A DNA stretch of 39,117 bases from Streptomyces lydicus (GTDB lineage: Bacteria; Actinomycetota; Actinomycetes; Streptomycetales; Streptomycetaceae). Position numbers and translations under genes: made by a program. Below the pieces are notes generated by a model. The model had not been told where the DNA came from and searched no databases. It saw only the letters and a list, made by a program, of their open reading frames with translations. Shown here piece after piece: positions 14,805-24,783 of this stretch (positions within the stretch are counted from its first letter, which is position 1; each line of letters opens with the position of its first letter). Location: positions 1-39,117 of the forward strand of contig NZ_JNZA01000052.1 of the NCBI RefSeq assembly GCF_000717345.1, read 5' to 3'.

Positions 14805-16292
14805 GTGCGTCACAGACTCCTCGTACCGGGCGCGGCCGCGCTCAGTCTCCTGCTGGCGATCCCGGCTTCCGCGGCGGACTTCACCCCCGGCGCTCCGGGC
14901 GTGGGCGACACCTACTACCCCGAGAGCGGAAACGGCGGATACGACGTTTCCCACTACGACCTGCGGCTGAAGTACCAGCCGAAGACGGACCTGCTGGAGG
15001 GCACGGCGACGCTCCTCGCCCGGACCACCCAGGACCTCTCCCGCTTCAACCTGGACTTCGGTCTCAAGGTCAGCGAGATACGGATCAACGGCAAGAAGGC
15101 CACCTTCGCCACGTCCGGCAAGCACGAGCTGGAGGTCACCCCGGCCACGCCGCTGGAGAAGGGCAAGCAGATCAGCGTCGTGGTGCGCTACGCGGGCAAG
15201 CCCTCCGAGCTGAAGATCGACGACTTCACCGCCTGGGCCCGCACGCCCGACGGCGCGGTCATCGCGCAGGAGCCGGACGCCGCCGTGTGGTGGTTCCCGA
15301 GCAACGACCACCCCACCGACAAGGCCACCTACGACATCTCGGTGGCGGTGCCGGACGGGACCCAGGCGCTGAGCAACGGCGTGCTCGCCTCGCAGTCCTC
15401 CAAGCTCGGCTGGACGCGCTACAACTGGCGCTCGGACAAGCCGCAGGCGACGTATCTGACGACGCTGGCGGTCGGCAAGTTCGACATCACCACCGACACC
15501 ACCGCGAACGGCCTGCCGGTGATCAATGCCGTCAGCAAGGACCTCGGCGCCAACGAGGGCTCGGCCAAGGCCAGCATCGAGCGCACCAGCGAGGTCACCG
15601 AGTGGCTGGAGAGCGTCTTCGGCCCCTACCCGTTCAACGCGGTCGGCGGCTATGTCCCCAACGTGCCGGCCCACTACGCCCTGGAGACCCAGACCCGCCC
15701 CTTCTACGGCAGGAAGGCGTTCGACCGGGGCACCAACGTCTCGGTCGTGGTGCACGAGCTGGCGCACCAGTGGTACGGCGACAGCGTCTCGCTGAAGGAC
15801 TGGAAGGACATCTGGATCAACGAGGGCTTCGCCGCCTACAGCCAGTGGCTGTGGTCGGAGAAGGAGGGCGAGGGCACCGCGCAGGAACTGGCGGACTGGG
15901 TCTACGCCCAGCACCCGGCCGATGACCCGTTCTGGACCGTCAAGCCGGGCAACCCGGGTGCGGAGAACCAGTTCGACGCGGCCGTCTACGACCGTGGTGC
16001 GCTGGCGCTCCAGGCGCTGCGCAACAAGGTCGGCGACAAGGTCTTCTTCGGCCTCCTCAAGTCCTGGCCGACGGAGCACAAGTACGGCAACGCCTCGGTG
16101 GCGGACTTCGTGAAGTTCGCCGAGCAGAAGTCCGGCAAGCAGCTGGCCGGCTTCTTCGACACCTGGCTGTTCCAGCCGTCCAAGCCCTCGGCGGCCGCCG
16201 TCAAGCGGACGTTCGGCGCACCGCGGGCACAGGTCGCCCAGCCCAAGTCGTGGAAGCAGATCGCGGCCACGCACGAGGTCCACGGGCACTGA
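14805..16292 (+). CDS. Secreted M1 family zinc aminopeptidase
   Basis: The 495-aa metallopeptidase has a signal peptide (LLVPGAAALSLLLAIPASA). After the N-terminal beta domain, the catalytic domain carries HELAHQWYGD with zinc ligands His317 and His321 and general base Glu318; Glu340 in NEGF is the third ligand, the exact M1 spacing. The usual GAMEN exopeptidase motif reads YALET, with Glu294 kept. The protein lacks the large C-terminal domain of PepN and is of the short, secreted streptomycete type. The GTG start is 4 nt after GGAGG, a short but usable spacing. It probably removes N-terminal residues from extracellular peptides, alongside the neighbouring S15 and M14 enzymes. Confidence 0.88.
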   Translation: MRHRLLVPGAAALSLLLAIPASAADFTPGAPGVGDTYYPESGNGGYDVSHYDLRLKYQPKTDLLEGTATLLARTTQDLSRFNLDFGLKVSEIRINGKKATFATSGKHELEVTPATPLEKGKQISVVVRYAGKPSELKIDDFTAWARTPDGAVIAQEPDAAVWWFPSNDHPTDKATYDISVAVPDGTQALSNGVLASQSSKLGWTRYNWRSDKPQATYLTTLAVGKFDITTDTTANGLPVINAVSKDLGANEGSAKASIERTSEVTEWLESVFGPYPFNAVGGYVPNVPAHYALETQTRPFYGRKAFDRGTNVSVVVHELAHQWYGDSVSLKDWKDIWINEGFAAYSQWLWSEKEGEGTAQELADWVYAQHPADDPFWTVKPGNPGAENQFDAAVYDRGALALQALRNKVGDKVFFGLLKSWPTEHKYGNASVADFVKFAEQKSGKQLAGFFDTWLFQPSKPSAAAVKRTFGAPRAQVAQPKSWKQIAATHEVHGH

Positions 16293-16319
16293 TTCAACGG
16301 GCCTGCCGCCGGCACGCGC

Positions 16320-16347
16320 GGAGCCGGGGATCTCCTTCCCCGGCTCC
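16320..16347. terminator. Bidirectional terminator
   Basis: GGAGCCGGGGA (16320-16330) pairs with TCCCCGGCTCC (16337-16347) as a perfect 11-bp stem with a 6-nt loop, between the convergent M1 and oxygenase genes. Confidence 0.7.
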
Positions 16348-16381
16348 GTCCGTCCGTGCGGTCACCTGCGCCTGGCGCGTG

Positions 16382-17269
16382 TCAGGTACCGGCCGCGACT
16401 GCCTGGCGGTCCCGTGCCGCACGGCGGGCCCGGCGTGCGATCGGCATGAAGCGCAGTCGCTCCGGGAGCGCCGGCACCACCGTGCGGACGACCCGTCCGA
16501 AGCGGCGCAGCCGGCGCTCCTGGGCGTCGGTCCACTCCAGGCCGATGGCGCGCCGGGCGTCCGGCGGCATCAGTCCGATCGTGACGAACCGGCGGAAGCG
16601 CGCGAACCGCGGGCGGAGCCAGGGCCAGACCAGCCGGAGCAGCAGCCGCAGCCACCGCGGGCCGCGGTCGGGAGCCGGCAGCGGCCGGTCGGTGGCGATC
16701 AACTCCCTGACGACCGCGGTGGCTTCGAGGTCGTTCTCCAGCACCTTGCGGTAGTAGGGCCAGAACTCCTCGATGGTCTGCGGCATATCGCGGTCGTGGA
16801 TGCCCAGGATCCGGCCGACCTGGAGCCACTCCGCGTAGAGCCGGCGCTCCTGCGCCTCGGTGAAGGGGCGGCCGAGGTACTGCTGGGCGTGCCGGAAGAC
16901 GGGGTAGCCGGTGGCGTGCACCCAGGCGTAGTAGGCGGGGGTCAGCGCGTGGTATCTGCGGCCGTGCGCGTCCGTGCCCTGAATGGTCCGGTGCAGCTGC
17001 CGGAGTCGTCGGCCCTCCTCGGCCGCGCCCGCACCGCCGTACACCCACAGCTGCAGCGAGGCCAGCGAGCGCTCACCGCGCCCCCAGGGGTCCGTGCGGA
17101 AGACGGAGTGGTCGTCCACACCGGCGCCCACCGCCGGATGCGCGACCTGCATCGTCAGGGCGGGAGGGAGGGTCAGCAGCATGCGGATGTCCCCCACCAT
17201 CGACCAGAGCACGCCTCCGACCGGTGGGGGTTTTGGGTCAGTTTTCACCGTATTCATGTCATTAATCAT
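16382..17269 (-). CDS. Oxygenase MpaB family protein (DUF2236)
   Basis: The 295-aa all-helical protein belongs to the MpaB/rubber-oxygenase family, whose members (such as latex-clearing protein) bind a b-type heme and cleave carbon-carbon bonds. Visible marks are VGDIRMLLTLPPALTMQVAHPAVGAGV near the N-terminus, HALTPAYYAWVHATG (a likely heme-ligand His region near residue 120) and the Arg-rich C-terminus. It has no signal peptide, unlike secreted Lcp. The ATG at 17269 is chosen over a longer frame because the upstream residues are low-complexity and the family begins here; neither this ATG nor the one four codons on has a clear RBS. The physiological substrate is unknown. Confidence 0.78.
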   Translation of the reverse strand: MINDMNTVKTDPKPPPVGGVLWSMVGDIRMLLTLPPALTMQVAHPAVGAGVDDHSVFRTDPWGRGERSLASLQLWVYGGAGAAEEGRRLRQLHRTIQGTDAHGRRYHALTPAYYAWVHATGYPVFRHAQQYLGRPFTEAQERRLYAEWLQVGRILGIHDRDMPQTIEEFWPYYRKVLENDLEATAVVRELIATDRPLPAPDRGPRWLRLLLRLVWPWLRPRFARFRRFVTIGLMPPDARRAIGLEWTDAQERRLRRFGRVVRTVVPALPERLRFMPIARRARRAARDRQAVAAGT

Positions 17270-17402
17270 GATACGGCGGCCACGGACCCCACGCGCGCAT
17301 GCGGAGCCCTGCGCCCGGCGCGCCCGGGAAGCCCCCGCACCACCCGGACCGCGGCACCGCTCCTTCCCGGCCCGCTCTGTAAATCTCCTTCCCCCCAGGA
17401 GG

Positions 17403-17416
17403 TTACCTAGAAGTAA
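17403..17416. promoter_or_regulatory. Small dyad upstream of the sphingomyelinase gene
   Basis: TTAC (17403-17406) and GTAA (17413-17416) are inverted around CTAGAA, in one of the few AT-rich patches of the 205-base divergent region. It could be an operator or part of the promoter (TAGAAG and TAATGT resemble -10 boxes, but no matching -35 was found). Confidence 0.25.
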
Positions 17417-17474
17417 TGTCAGCTGGTTGGATGAGCGCCGCCGGACCAAATCCCCACCCCCATAGGGAGATTCA

Positions 17475-18449
17475 GTGTCGCACTCAGCGCTGCGCACGCC
17501 CCGGGCCCTCGCCCTCGCCGCGGCTCTCGCCGCGGCCACCGTGACCGCCGCGTCCCCCACCGCGTCGGCCGCCACCGCCCCCCATCTGAAGGTGCTGACC
17601 TACAACACCTTCCTCATGAGCAAGAACCTCTATCCCAACTGGGGCCAGGACCACCGCGCGCAGGCGATCGCGGCCGCGGACTTCTTCCAGGGCAATGACG
17701 TCGTTGTGCTCCAGGAAGCGTTCGACAACTCCTCCTCCGACGCGCTGAAGTCCCGGGCCGCCGGGCAGTATCCGCACCAGACGCCGGTGGTCGGCCGGAG
17801 CCGGAGCGGCTGGGACGCCACCGGGGGCGCCTACTCGGCCGTCACGCCGGAGGACGGCGGGGTGACGCTGCTGAGCAAGTGGCCGATCCTCCGCAAGGAG
17901 CAGTACGTCTACAAGGACGCCTGCGGTTCGGACTCCTTCTCCAACAAGGGCTTCGTCTATGCGGTGCTGGACGTCAACGGCACCAAGGTGCATGTCGTCG
18001 GCACCCACACCCAGTCCACCGACTCGGGCTGCAAGGCGGGCGAGGCGGCCGCCGACCGCGCGCGGCAGCTCAAGGAGGTGGACGCCTTCCTCGACGCCAA
18101 GAACATCCCGGCGGACGAGGAGGTCATGGTCGCCGGAGACCTGAACATCGACTCGCACAGCGCCGAGTACGACGCGCTGCTCAGCAACGCCGACCTGGCC
18201 CCCGCCGACAGCCGCTCCGGGCACCCGTACTCCTTCGACACGCAGGAGAACTCGATCGCCGAGTACCGCTACCCGAGCGACCCGCGCGAGGACCTGGACT
18301 ACGTTCTGCACCGCAACGGCCACGCCCGCCCCGCCGGCTGGCAGAACACCGTGGTCAAGGAGGAGTCGGCGCCCTGGACGGTCTCCAGCTGGGGCAAGGA
18401 CTACACCTACACCAACCTCTCCGACCACTATCCGGTGATCGGCGGCTGA
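17475..18449 (+). CDS. sph: Secreted sphingomyelin phosphodiesterase (sphingomyelinase C)
   Basis: The 324-aa exported enzyme hydrolyses sphingomyelin to ceramide and phosphocholine. GTG 17475 follows AGGGAGA; the signal peptide ends near TASAAT. The mature protein has the Mg2+-dependent endonuclease/exonuclease/phosphatase fold: KVLTYNTF (Asn), VVLQEAFD (metal-binding Glu), THTQS, GDLNIDS (catalytic Asp/Asn), DLDYVL and the terminal NLSDHYPV with the catalytic His. Size and motif order match streptomycete and Bacillus neutral sphingomyelinases. Such enzymes are haemolytic and attack eukaryotic membranes. A very strong terminator at 18527 follows, so it is probably monocistronic. Confidence 0.88.
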   Translation: MSHSALRTPRALALAAALAAATVTAASPTASAATAPHLKVLTYNTFLMSKNLYPNWGQDHRAQAIAAADFFQGNDVVVLQEAFDNSSSDALKSRAAGQYPHQTPVVGRSRSGWDATGGAYSAVTPEDGGVTLLSKWPILRKEQYVYKDACGSDSFSNKGFVYAVLDVNGTKVHVVGTHTQSTDSGCKAGEAAADRARQLKEVDAFLDAKNIPADEEVMVAGDLNIDSHSAEYDALLSNADLAPADSRSGHPYSFDTQENSIAEYRYPSDPREDLDYVLHRNGHARPAGWQNTVVKEESAPWTVSSWGKDYTYTNLSDHYPVIGG

Positions 18450-18526
18450 ACACCGCGCCGCGCCGTCGGCGGTCGTGGACCGTCACCGGCAGGCCGCCGG
18501 GTGAGCCGGGGCTCGGCCATACGCAA

Positions 18527-18564
18527 GGGCGGTCGCGGACACCTTCCGGTGTCCGCGACCGCCC
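18527..18564. terminator. Very strong bidirectional terminator
   Basis: A perfect 17-bp stem (18527-18543 with 18548-18564) closed by the tetraloop TTCC lies between the convergent sphingomyelinase and permease genes. Confidence 0.8.
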
Positions 18565-18594
18565 CGAGCTGCTTCAGGTGCCGCTCCCGCGTGG

Positions 18595-20058
18595 CTACTT
18601 CGCCAGCTCGTCGCGCTCCTTGGCGATCCGGGCCACCCGGCCGCGGACCGCGTACCAGCCGACGACCAGCGCCGCGCCCAGGACCGGGATCAGCATCACG
18701 GTCTGCCGGCCGACGCCGTCGTCGAACCACATCAGCACGATGACGCCGAGCAGGAAGGCGATGGTGGCGATGTCGGTGACCGGCGTACCCGGAAGCCGGA
18801 AGCGCGGACGCTCGACCAGGCCCGCCTTGGACCGGCGGACGAAGACCATGTGACAGACCATGATCGTGCACCAGGTGCTGACGATGCCCAGCGCCGCGAT
18901 GTTCAGCACGATCTCGAACGCCTCGCCCGGCACGACGTAGTTGAGCGCGACGCCCAGCACGCACACCGCGGAGGTGAGCAGGATGCCGCCGTACGGCACC
19001 TGGTTGCGGTTCATCCGGCCGGCGAACTTCGGCGCGGAACCCGCCATCGACATCGAGCGCAGGATGCGGCCGGTCGAGTAGAGGCCGGAGTTCAGGCTGG
19101 ACATCGCCGCGGTGAGCACGACGAGGTTCATCACGTCGCCCGCCGCCGGCACGCCGACGTTGGACAGCACCGTGACGAAGGGGCTCTCACCGCCGGTGTA
19201 CTTGTTCCACGGCAGCAGCATCGCCAGCAGGATGACCGAGCCGACGTAGAAGACGCCCACCCGCCACATGATGGAGTTGACGGCCTTCGGCACGACCTTC
19301 TGCGGCTCGCCGGTCTCACCCGCGGTGACGCCGACCAGCTCGACCGCGGAGTAGGCGAAGACCACGCCCTGGAGCACGATCACCACCGGCAGCAGTCCGG
19401 TCGGGAAGATCCCGCCGTGGTCGGTGATCAGGTTCAGTCCCGGTGCGTGGCCGGCGACCTCGTGGTGGGAAGCCAGCAGGAAGATGCCGATGAACATGAA
19501 GATCACCAGTGCGGCGACCTTGATGATCGCGAACCAGAACTCCAGCTCACCGAAGATCTTCACCGAGATCAGGTTGACCGTCAGCACGACCGCCAGCGCG
19601 ATCAGTGCCATCACCCACTGCGGGATGTCGGTGAACAGGCTCCAGTAGTGCGTGTAGAGGGCGATCGCGGTGATGTCGGCGATACCGGTGGTCGACCAGT
19701 TGACGACGTACATCCAGCCGGCGACGTAGGCGCCCTTCTCCCCCAGGAACTCACGGGCGTAGGAGACGAACGATCCGGAGGACGGCCGGTGCAGCACCAG
19801 CTCGCCCAGGGCCCGCACGACGAAGAAGGCGAAGAGGCCGCAGACCGCGTAGGCGATGGCCAGCGCCGGGCCGGCGGAGTGCAGTCGGCCGCCGGCGCCC
19901 AGGAAGAGGCCGGTGCCGATCGCCCCACCGATGGCGATCATGTTGATGTGCCGGCCCTTGAGGCCCTTGCTGTATCCCGCGTCGCCCGCGTCCTGCTGCG
20001 CGCCGCTCCCCCCGTCAGGTGACCTCTGGGCTGTCTCGGTGACGGTTTCTGTGCTCAC
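18595..20058 (-). CDS. Amino acid permease, APC superfamily (AnsP/GABA-permease-like)
   Basis: The 487-aa proton-coupled importer has twelve hydrophobic segments. The start of helix 1, GLKGRHINMIAIGGAIGTGLFLG, contains the substrate-binding G-x-G-T-G bend of amino acid transporters. ELVLHRPSSGSFVSYA and GVVFAYSAVELVGVTAGET are further signatures, and the closest known relatives are AnsP (asparagine), CycA and GabP. GTG 20058 is the best start because it precedes a hydrophilic N-tail as in relatives; the RBS is weak. The upstream region holds a CRP-like palindrome, so carbon/cAMP control is possible. Substrate cannot be fixed by sequence alone. Confidence 0.85.
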   Translation of the reverse strand: MSTETVTETAQRSPDGGSGAQQDAGDAGYSKGLKGRHINMIAIGGAIGTGLFLGAGGRLHSAGPALAIAYAVCGLFAFFVVRALGELVLHRPSSGSFVSYAREFLGEKGAYVAGWMYVVNWSTTGIADITAIALYTHYWSLFTDIPQWVMALIALAVVLTVNLISVKIFGELEFWFAIIKVAALVIFMFIGIFLLASHHEVAGHAPGLNLITDHGGIFPTGLLPVVIVLQGVVFAYSAVELVGVTAGETGEPQKVVPKAVNSIMWRVGVFYVGSVILLAMLLPWNKYTGGESPFVTVLSNVGVPAAGDVMNLVVLTAAMSSLNSGLYSTGRILRSMSMAGSAPKFAGRMNRNQVPYGGILLTSAVCVLGVALNYVVPGEAFEIVLNIAALGIVSTWCTIMVCHMVFVRRSKAGLVERPRFRLPGTPVTDIATIAFLLGVIVLMWFDDGVGRQTVMLIPVLGAALVVGWYAVRGRVARIAKERDELAK

Positions 20059-20445
20059 TGCTGGTGCATCTCGCTTTCGGGCAGGGCTTGAGCGATGGCC
20101 GGAACCCGCGGATCGCGCGGACGGCCGACGGCACACCTTCCCTGAAGAGCGGCCCCCCGTCTGTGGGCAAGATCACAGCGTGTATAGGCCATCCAAGATT
20201 TGTCCGACTTTGTCATGAATTTCCCGTCACTTGAGGGGCAAGGAATGCTGGAGTTCGTCCGTTCCGGGCCTCTCTTCTCGGTCACCGGGGCAAGCTTCTT
20301 GACCTGTTCCGCTCCCTTCAAGCGCCCGTTGGCCCCCGTGACGCCTCGCTCGCACGCACGCCCCGGGAGCCCGGAAGGGTCGCGACAGTCACGGCACGGG
20401 CGACAACCGGCCATCGCTCACCGTCATCCGCCCGCGTTCATAGGC
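20059..20445. other. Permease/MerR divergent intergenic region
   Basis: No gene is supported in this 390-base stretch. It holds a TATACA box on the minus strand (20182-20187) without a well-spaced -35, a GGACAA/TGACAA-type direct repeat (20201-20216, minus strand), and the CRP-like palindrome. Confidence 0.4.
20162..20179. promoter_or_regulatory. CRP-like palindrome upstream of the amino acid permease
   Basis: CTGTG (20162-20166) and CACAG (20175-20179) are inverted repeats. The core TGTGGGCAAGATCACA matches the TGTGA-N6-TCACA plan of CRP/FNR-family sites with one change. It lies next to, and downstream of, the TATACA box on the permease strand, where a bound protein would block transcription. 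Confidence 0.35.
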
Positions 20446-20475
20446 TTCACACAAGTGGTGAGACAGCAATACTGT
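20446..20475 (+). promoter_or_regulatory. Leaderless promoter of the MerR regulator gene
   Basis: TTCACA (20446-20451), an 18-base spacer and TACTGT (20470-20475) precede the ATG by 5 bases, and no RBS is present. The mRNA should start at or near the ATG. TCAC/GTGA inverted around the first half of the spacer may be an autoregulatory site. Confidence 0.55.
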
Positions 20476-20480
20476 TGAAC

Positions 20481-21242
20481 ATGAAGGAGTCCGCCGACAC
20501 CGGTCTGACCGTCGACGAGCTGGCCGCCCGCGCCGGCGTCACGGTCCGCACCATCCGCTTCTACAGCACCCGGGGCCTGCTGCCACCGCCGGAGATCGGC
20601 CCGCGCCGGGTCGGCCGCTACGGCCCGGACCACCTCTCGCGACTCGCGCTCATCGAGGAGCTCCAGCACCAGGGGCTGACGCTCTCCGCGATCGAGCGCT
20701 ATCTGGAGCAGCTCCCTCCCGACCTGAGCGCCCAGGACCTGGCCATTCACCGTGCGCTGGTGGCGAGCTGGATCCCGGACAAGGCGGAGGACACCACCCG
20801 GGACCAGCTGGAGCGGCGGGTCGGCCGGGAGCTGACCGAGGAGGACCTCGACCGGCTGGCGGCCATGAGCGTCCTCGTAAGGACCGACGATCCGGGGGTC
20901 TTCCGGGTCGACCCCGGGCTGCTGCATTTGGGCACCCGGCTGCTGGATGTGCCGATCACGCTGGAGACCATCCTCGCGGCGCGCAGCGTCGTCATGGAAC
21001 ACACCCGTGCGGCGGCCCGTGAGCTGAGCCGGCTGTTCAAGGACGAGGTGTGGGGCCCGTACCGGGAAGGCGGACCGGACGAGGAGGAACTGGCGCGGAT
21101 GAAGTCGCTCTCGGCCCATATGCAGCCGATGGTGGTCCAGGCGCTGGTCACGGCCTTCCAGCGGTCCATGAAGCAGGAGCTGCGGGAGGCGTTCGGCAAG
21201 GACGGGGACCCGGCCCACCGGGACGGCGCCGCGCAGGAGTGA
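20481..21242 (+). CDS. MerR family transcriptional regulator
   Basis: The 253-aa regulator begins LTVDELAARAGVTVRTIRFYSTRGLLPPPE, the MerR winged helix-turn-helix (residues about 8-75), including the R-F-Y and G-R-Y-G wing. The long C-terminal part (about 90-240) is helical, without the cysteines of metal sensors or a TipAS thiostrepton-binding signature, so the effector is unknown. ATG 20481 is preferred to the TTG two codons earlier because it fits the -10 spacing. It is convergent with the beta-oxidation operon and divergent from the permease. Similar MerR proteins often sit beside fatty-acid catabolism genes in streptomycetes, which makes the operon a possible target, though unproven. Confidence 0.8.
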   Translation: MKESADTGLTVDELAARAGVTVRTIRFYSTRGLLPPPEIGPRRVGRYGPDHLSRLALIEELQHQGLTLSAIERYLEQLPPDLSAQDLAIHRALVASWIPDKAEDTTRDQLERRVGRELTEEDLDRLAAMSVLVRTDDPGVFRVDPGLLHLGTRLLDVPITLETILAARSVVMEHTRAAARELSRLFKDEVWGPYREGGPDEEELARMKSLSAHMQPMVVQALVTAFQRSMKQELREAFGKDGDPAHRDGAAQE

Positions 21243-21269
21243 CGGGGCGGGCCGCCGTGGCCCGCCCCG
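21243..21269. terminator. Bidirectional terminator
   Basis: CGGGGCGGGCC (21243-21253) and GGCCCGCCCCG (21259-21269) form an 11-bp perfect stem with a 5-nt loop. It ends both the MerR gene and the beta-oxidation operon. Confidence 0.7.
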
Positions 21270-21276
21270 AGACCGG

Positions 21277-23478
21277 TCAGTCGCTGAACTTCTCGCCCTT
21301 TTCGGCCTTGTCGATCAGCAGCGCGGGCGGGGCGAAGCGGTCGCCGTAGGCCGCCTGCAGCTCACGGGCGCGGGCCACGAACCCGGGCAGACCGACCAGG
21401 TCCTCCCGCTCCGGCCCGCCCTGGTAGCCGTTGATGTACTGGAGCACGCCGCCGGTCCAGCCCGGGAAGCCGATCCCGAAGATGGAGCCGATGTTGGCGT
21501 CGGCGACAGAGGTGAGGACGCCCTCCTCGAAGCAGCGGACGGTGTCCAGTGCCTCGGAGAACAGCATCCGCTCCTGCATGTCCTTGAAGGGGATGCCGGC
21601 CCCCTCCTTGGCGAAGTGCTCGCGCAGGCCCGGCCACAGGCCGGCGCGCTTGCCGTCCTCGCCGTACTCGTAGAAGCCGGCACCGCCGCTGCGGCCGGGG
21701 CGCCCGAACTCGTCGACCATCCGGTCGATGACCTCGTCGGCCGGGTGCGGCTGCCAGGTGCCGCCGGCCTCCTCGGCCGCCCGCCTGGTCTCCTCGCGGA
21801 TCTTGCGGGGCAGCGTCAGGGTCAGCTCGTCCATCAGCGACAGCACCTTGGCCGGGTAGCCGGCCTGGGCGGCGGCCTGCTCGACGGAGGCCGGGTCGAG
21901 GCCCTCGCCGACCATCGCCACGCCTTCGTTGATGAAGTGGCCGATGACCCGGGAGGTGAAGAAGCCGCGGGAGTCATTGACGACGATCGGGGTCTTCTTG
22001 ATCTGGCGGACCAGGTCGAAGGCGCGGGCCAGCGCCTCGTCGCCGGTCCGCCCGCCCTTGATGATCTCCACCAGCGGCATCTTGTCGACCGGCGAGAAGA
22101 AGTGCAGCCCGATGAAGTCCTGGTCGCGCTCCACGCCCTCGGCCAGCAGCGTGATGGGGAGGGTCGAGGTGTTCGAGCACAGCAGCGCGTCGGGCGCGAC
22201 GATGTGCTGGATCTCCTTGAACACCTTGCGCTTGAGGGCGACGTCCTCGAAGACCGCCTCGATGACGGCGTCACAGCCCGCGAGGTCGCTGGGCTCGGCG
22301 GTGGGCGTGATGCGCGCCAGCAGCTCGTCGCGCTTCTGCTCGGTCGTACGGCCCCGGGAGAGCGCCTTGGCGAGCAGCCCCTCCGCGTACGCCTTGCCCT
22401 TCCGTGCCGCCTCCGGGGTGACGTCCTTGAGGACCACCTGGATGCCGGCCTTGGCGCAGGCGTAGGCGATGCCCGCGCCCATCATGCCGGCGCCGAGGAC
22501 CGCGACCTTCTCGACCTTGCGGGGCTCGATGTCCTTGGGGCGGTTGGCGCCGGAGTTGACGGCCTGGAGGTCGAAGAAGAACGCCTGGATCATGTTCTTG
22601 GAGATCTGGCCGGTCACCAGCTCGACGAAGTACCGCGCCTCGATGGTCTGCGCGGTCTCGAAGTCGACCTGGGAGCCCTCGACGGCCGCGGCGAGGATGT
22701 TGCGCGGCGCCGGGTACGGGGCGCCGTTCAGCTGCTTCTTGAGGTTGGCGGGGAACGCCGGGAGGTTGGCCGCGAACTTCGGCTGGGCGGGCGTGCCGCC
22801 GGGGATGCGGTACCCCTTCACGTCCCAGGGCTGCTGGGACTCGGGGTGCTCGTCGACGAAGGCGCGGGCCTTGGCGAGCAGTTCCTCGGGGGTGGCCGCG
22901 ACGTCGTGGATCAGCCCGGCTTCCTTGGCGCGCGGGGCGCTGTACTGGGTGCCCTGGAGCAGCACCTTCAGCAGCGCGTCGGCGATGCCGAGCAGCCGGA
23001 CCGTGCGGGTGACACCGCCGGCGGCGGGCAGCAGGCCGAGGGTGACCTCGGGCAGGCCGATCTTGGTGCCGGGGGTGTCGAGGGCGACGCGGTGGTGGCA
23101 GGCGAGCGCGATCTCGTAACCGCCGCCCAGCGCCGCGCCGTTGATGGCGGCGACGACGGGCTTGCCGAGCGTTTCGATGCGGCGCAGGTCGCGCTTGATG
23201 CCGTTGCCCGACTCGAAGGCCCGCTGGGCCTGGGCGGGGGTGACGGCGATCAGGTCGCGCAGGTCGCCGCCGGCGAAGAAGGTCTTCTTCGCGGAGGTGA
23301 AGATGATGCCGCGGATGCTGTCCTTCTCGGCCTCCAGGCGGTCGGCGACCGCGGTGAGGGAGGTCTTGAAGGCGTTGTTCATGGTGTTGGCGGACTGGTC
23401 GGGGTCGTCCAGGACCAGGGTGACGATGCCGGTCTCGTCCTGTTCCCAGCGGATGGTCAAAGCGGCGGATTCACTCAT
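21277..23478 (-). CDS. fadB: FadB/FadJ-like bifunctional enoyl-CoA hydratase/3-hydroxyacyl-CoA dehydrogenase
   Basis: The 733-aa enzyme performs the hydration and NAD-dependent oxidation steps of beta-oxidation. Residues about 1-200 are a crotonase domain (AINGAALGGGYEIALACHHR, then GLPEVTLGLLPAAGG with its Glu). About 315-500 is the NAD-binding domain (VAVLGAGMMGAGIAYACAKAG; GLHFFSPVDKMPLVEI with the catalytic His). About 500-730 holds the C-terminal dehydrogenase repeats ending near FAPPALL. Length matches FadB/FadJ. ATG 23478 follows GGAGA at 7 nt; the open frame extends far upstream over the thiolase gene, but that part is out of frame with it and not coding. It is last in the four-gene operon, 32 bases after the thiolase. 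Confidence 0.92.
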   Translation of the reverse strand: MSESAALTIRWEQDETGIVTLVLDDPDQSANTMNNAFKTSLTAVADRLEAEKDSIRGIIFTSAKKTFFAGGDLRDLIAVTPAQAQRAFESGNGIKRDLRRIETLGKPVVAAINGAALGGGYEIALACHHRVALDTPGTKIGLPEVTLGLLPAAGGVTRTVRLLGIADALLKVLLQGTQYSAPRAKEAGLIHDVAATPEELLAKARAFVDEHPESQQPWDVKGYRIPGGTPAQPKFAANLPAFPANLKKQLNGAPYPAPRNILAAAVEGSQVDFETAQTIEARYFVELVTGQISKNMIQAFFFDLQAVNSGANRPKDIEPRKVEKVAVLGAGMMGAGIAYACAKAGIQVVLKDVTPEAARKGKAYAEGLLAKALSRGRTTEQKRDELLARITPTAEPSDLAGCDAVIEAVFEDVALKRKVFKEIQHIVAPDALLCSNTSTLPITLLAEGVERDQDFIGLHFFSPVDKMPLVEIIKGGRTGDEALARAFDLVRQIKKTPIVVNDSRGFFTSRVIGHFINEGVAMVGEGLDPASVEQAAAQAGYPAKVLSLMDELTLTLPRKIREETRRAAEEAGGTWQPHPADEVIDRMVDEFGRPGRSGGAGFYEYGEDGKRAGLWPGLREHFAKEGAGIPFKDMQERMLFSEALDTVRCFEEGVLTSVADANIGSIFGIGFPGWTGGVLQYINGYQGGPEREDLVGLPGFVARARELQAAYGDRFAPPALLIDKAEKGEKFSD

Positions 23479-23510
23479 GGTGCGTTCTCCGTTGTGGGTG
23501 GGACGAGGGG

Positions 23511-24725
<1,215 letters not shown>

Positions 24726-24783
24726 TGGTATGCCTTTCTGGCGGGGGTCGGGGGGCTGTCCCCGGGAGGACACAGCGCGGAGG

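Noticed and set aside
14787..16289. 500-codon minus-strand open frame opposite the M1 aminopeptidase gene
   Set aside because: The plus strand has HExxH and signal peptide; the opposite frame has no recognisable domain.
17251..17273. AT-rich palindrome-like stretch (CATG, ATTAAT, CATG) at the start of the oxygenase gene
   Set aside because: The symmetry is imperfect and it overlaps the first codons; not enough to call an operator.
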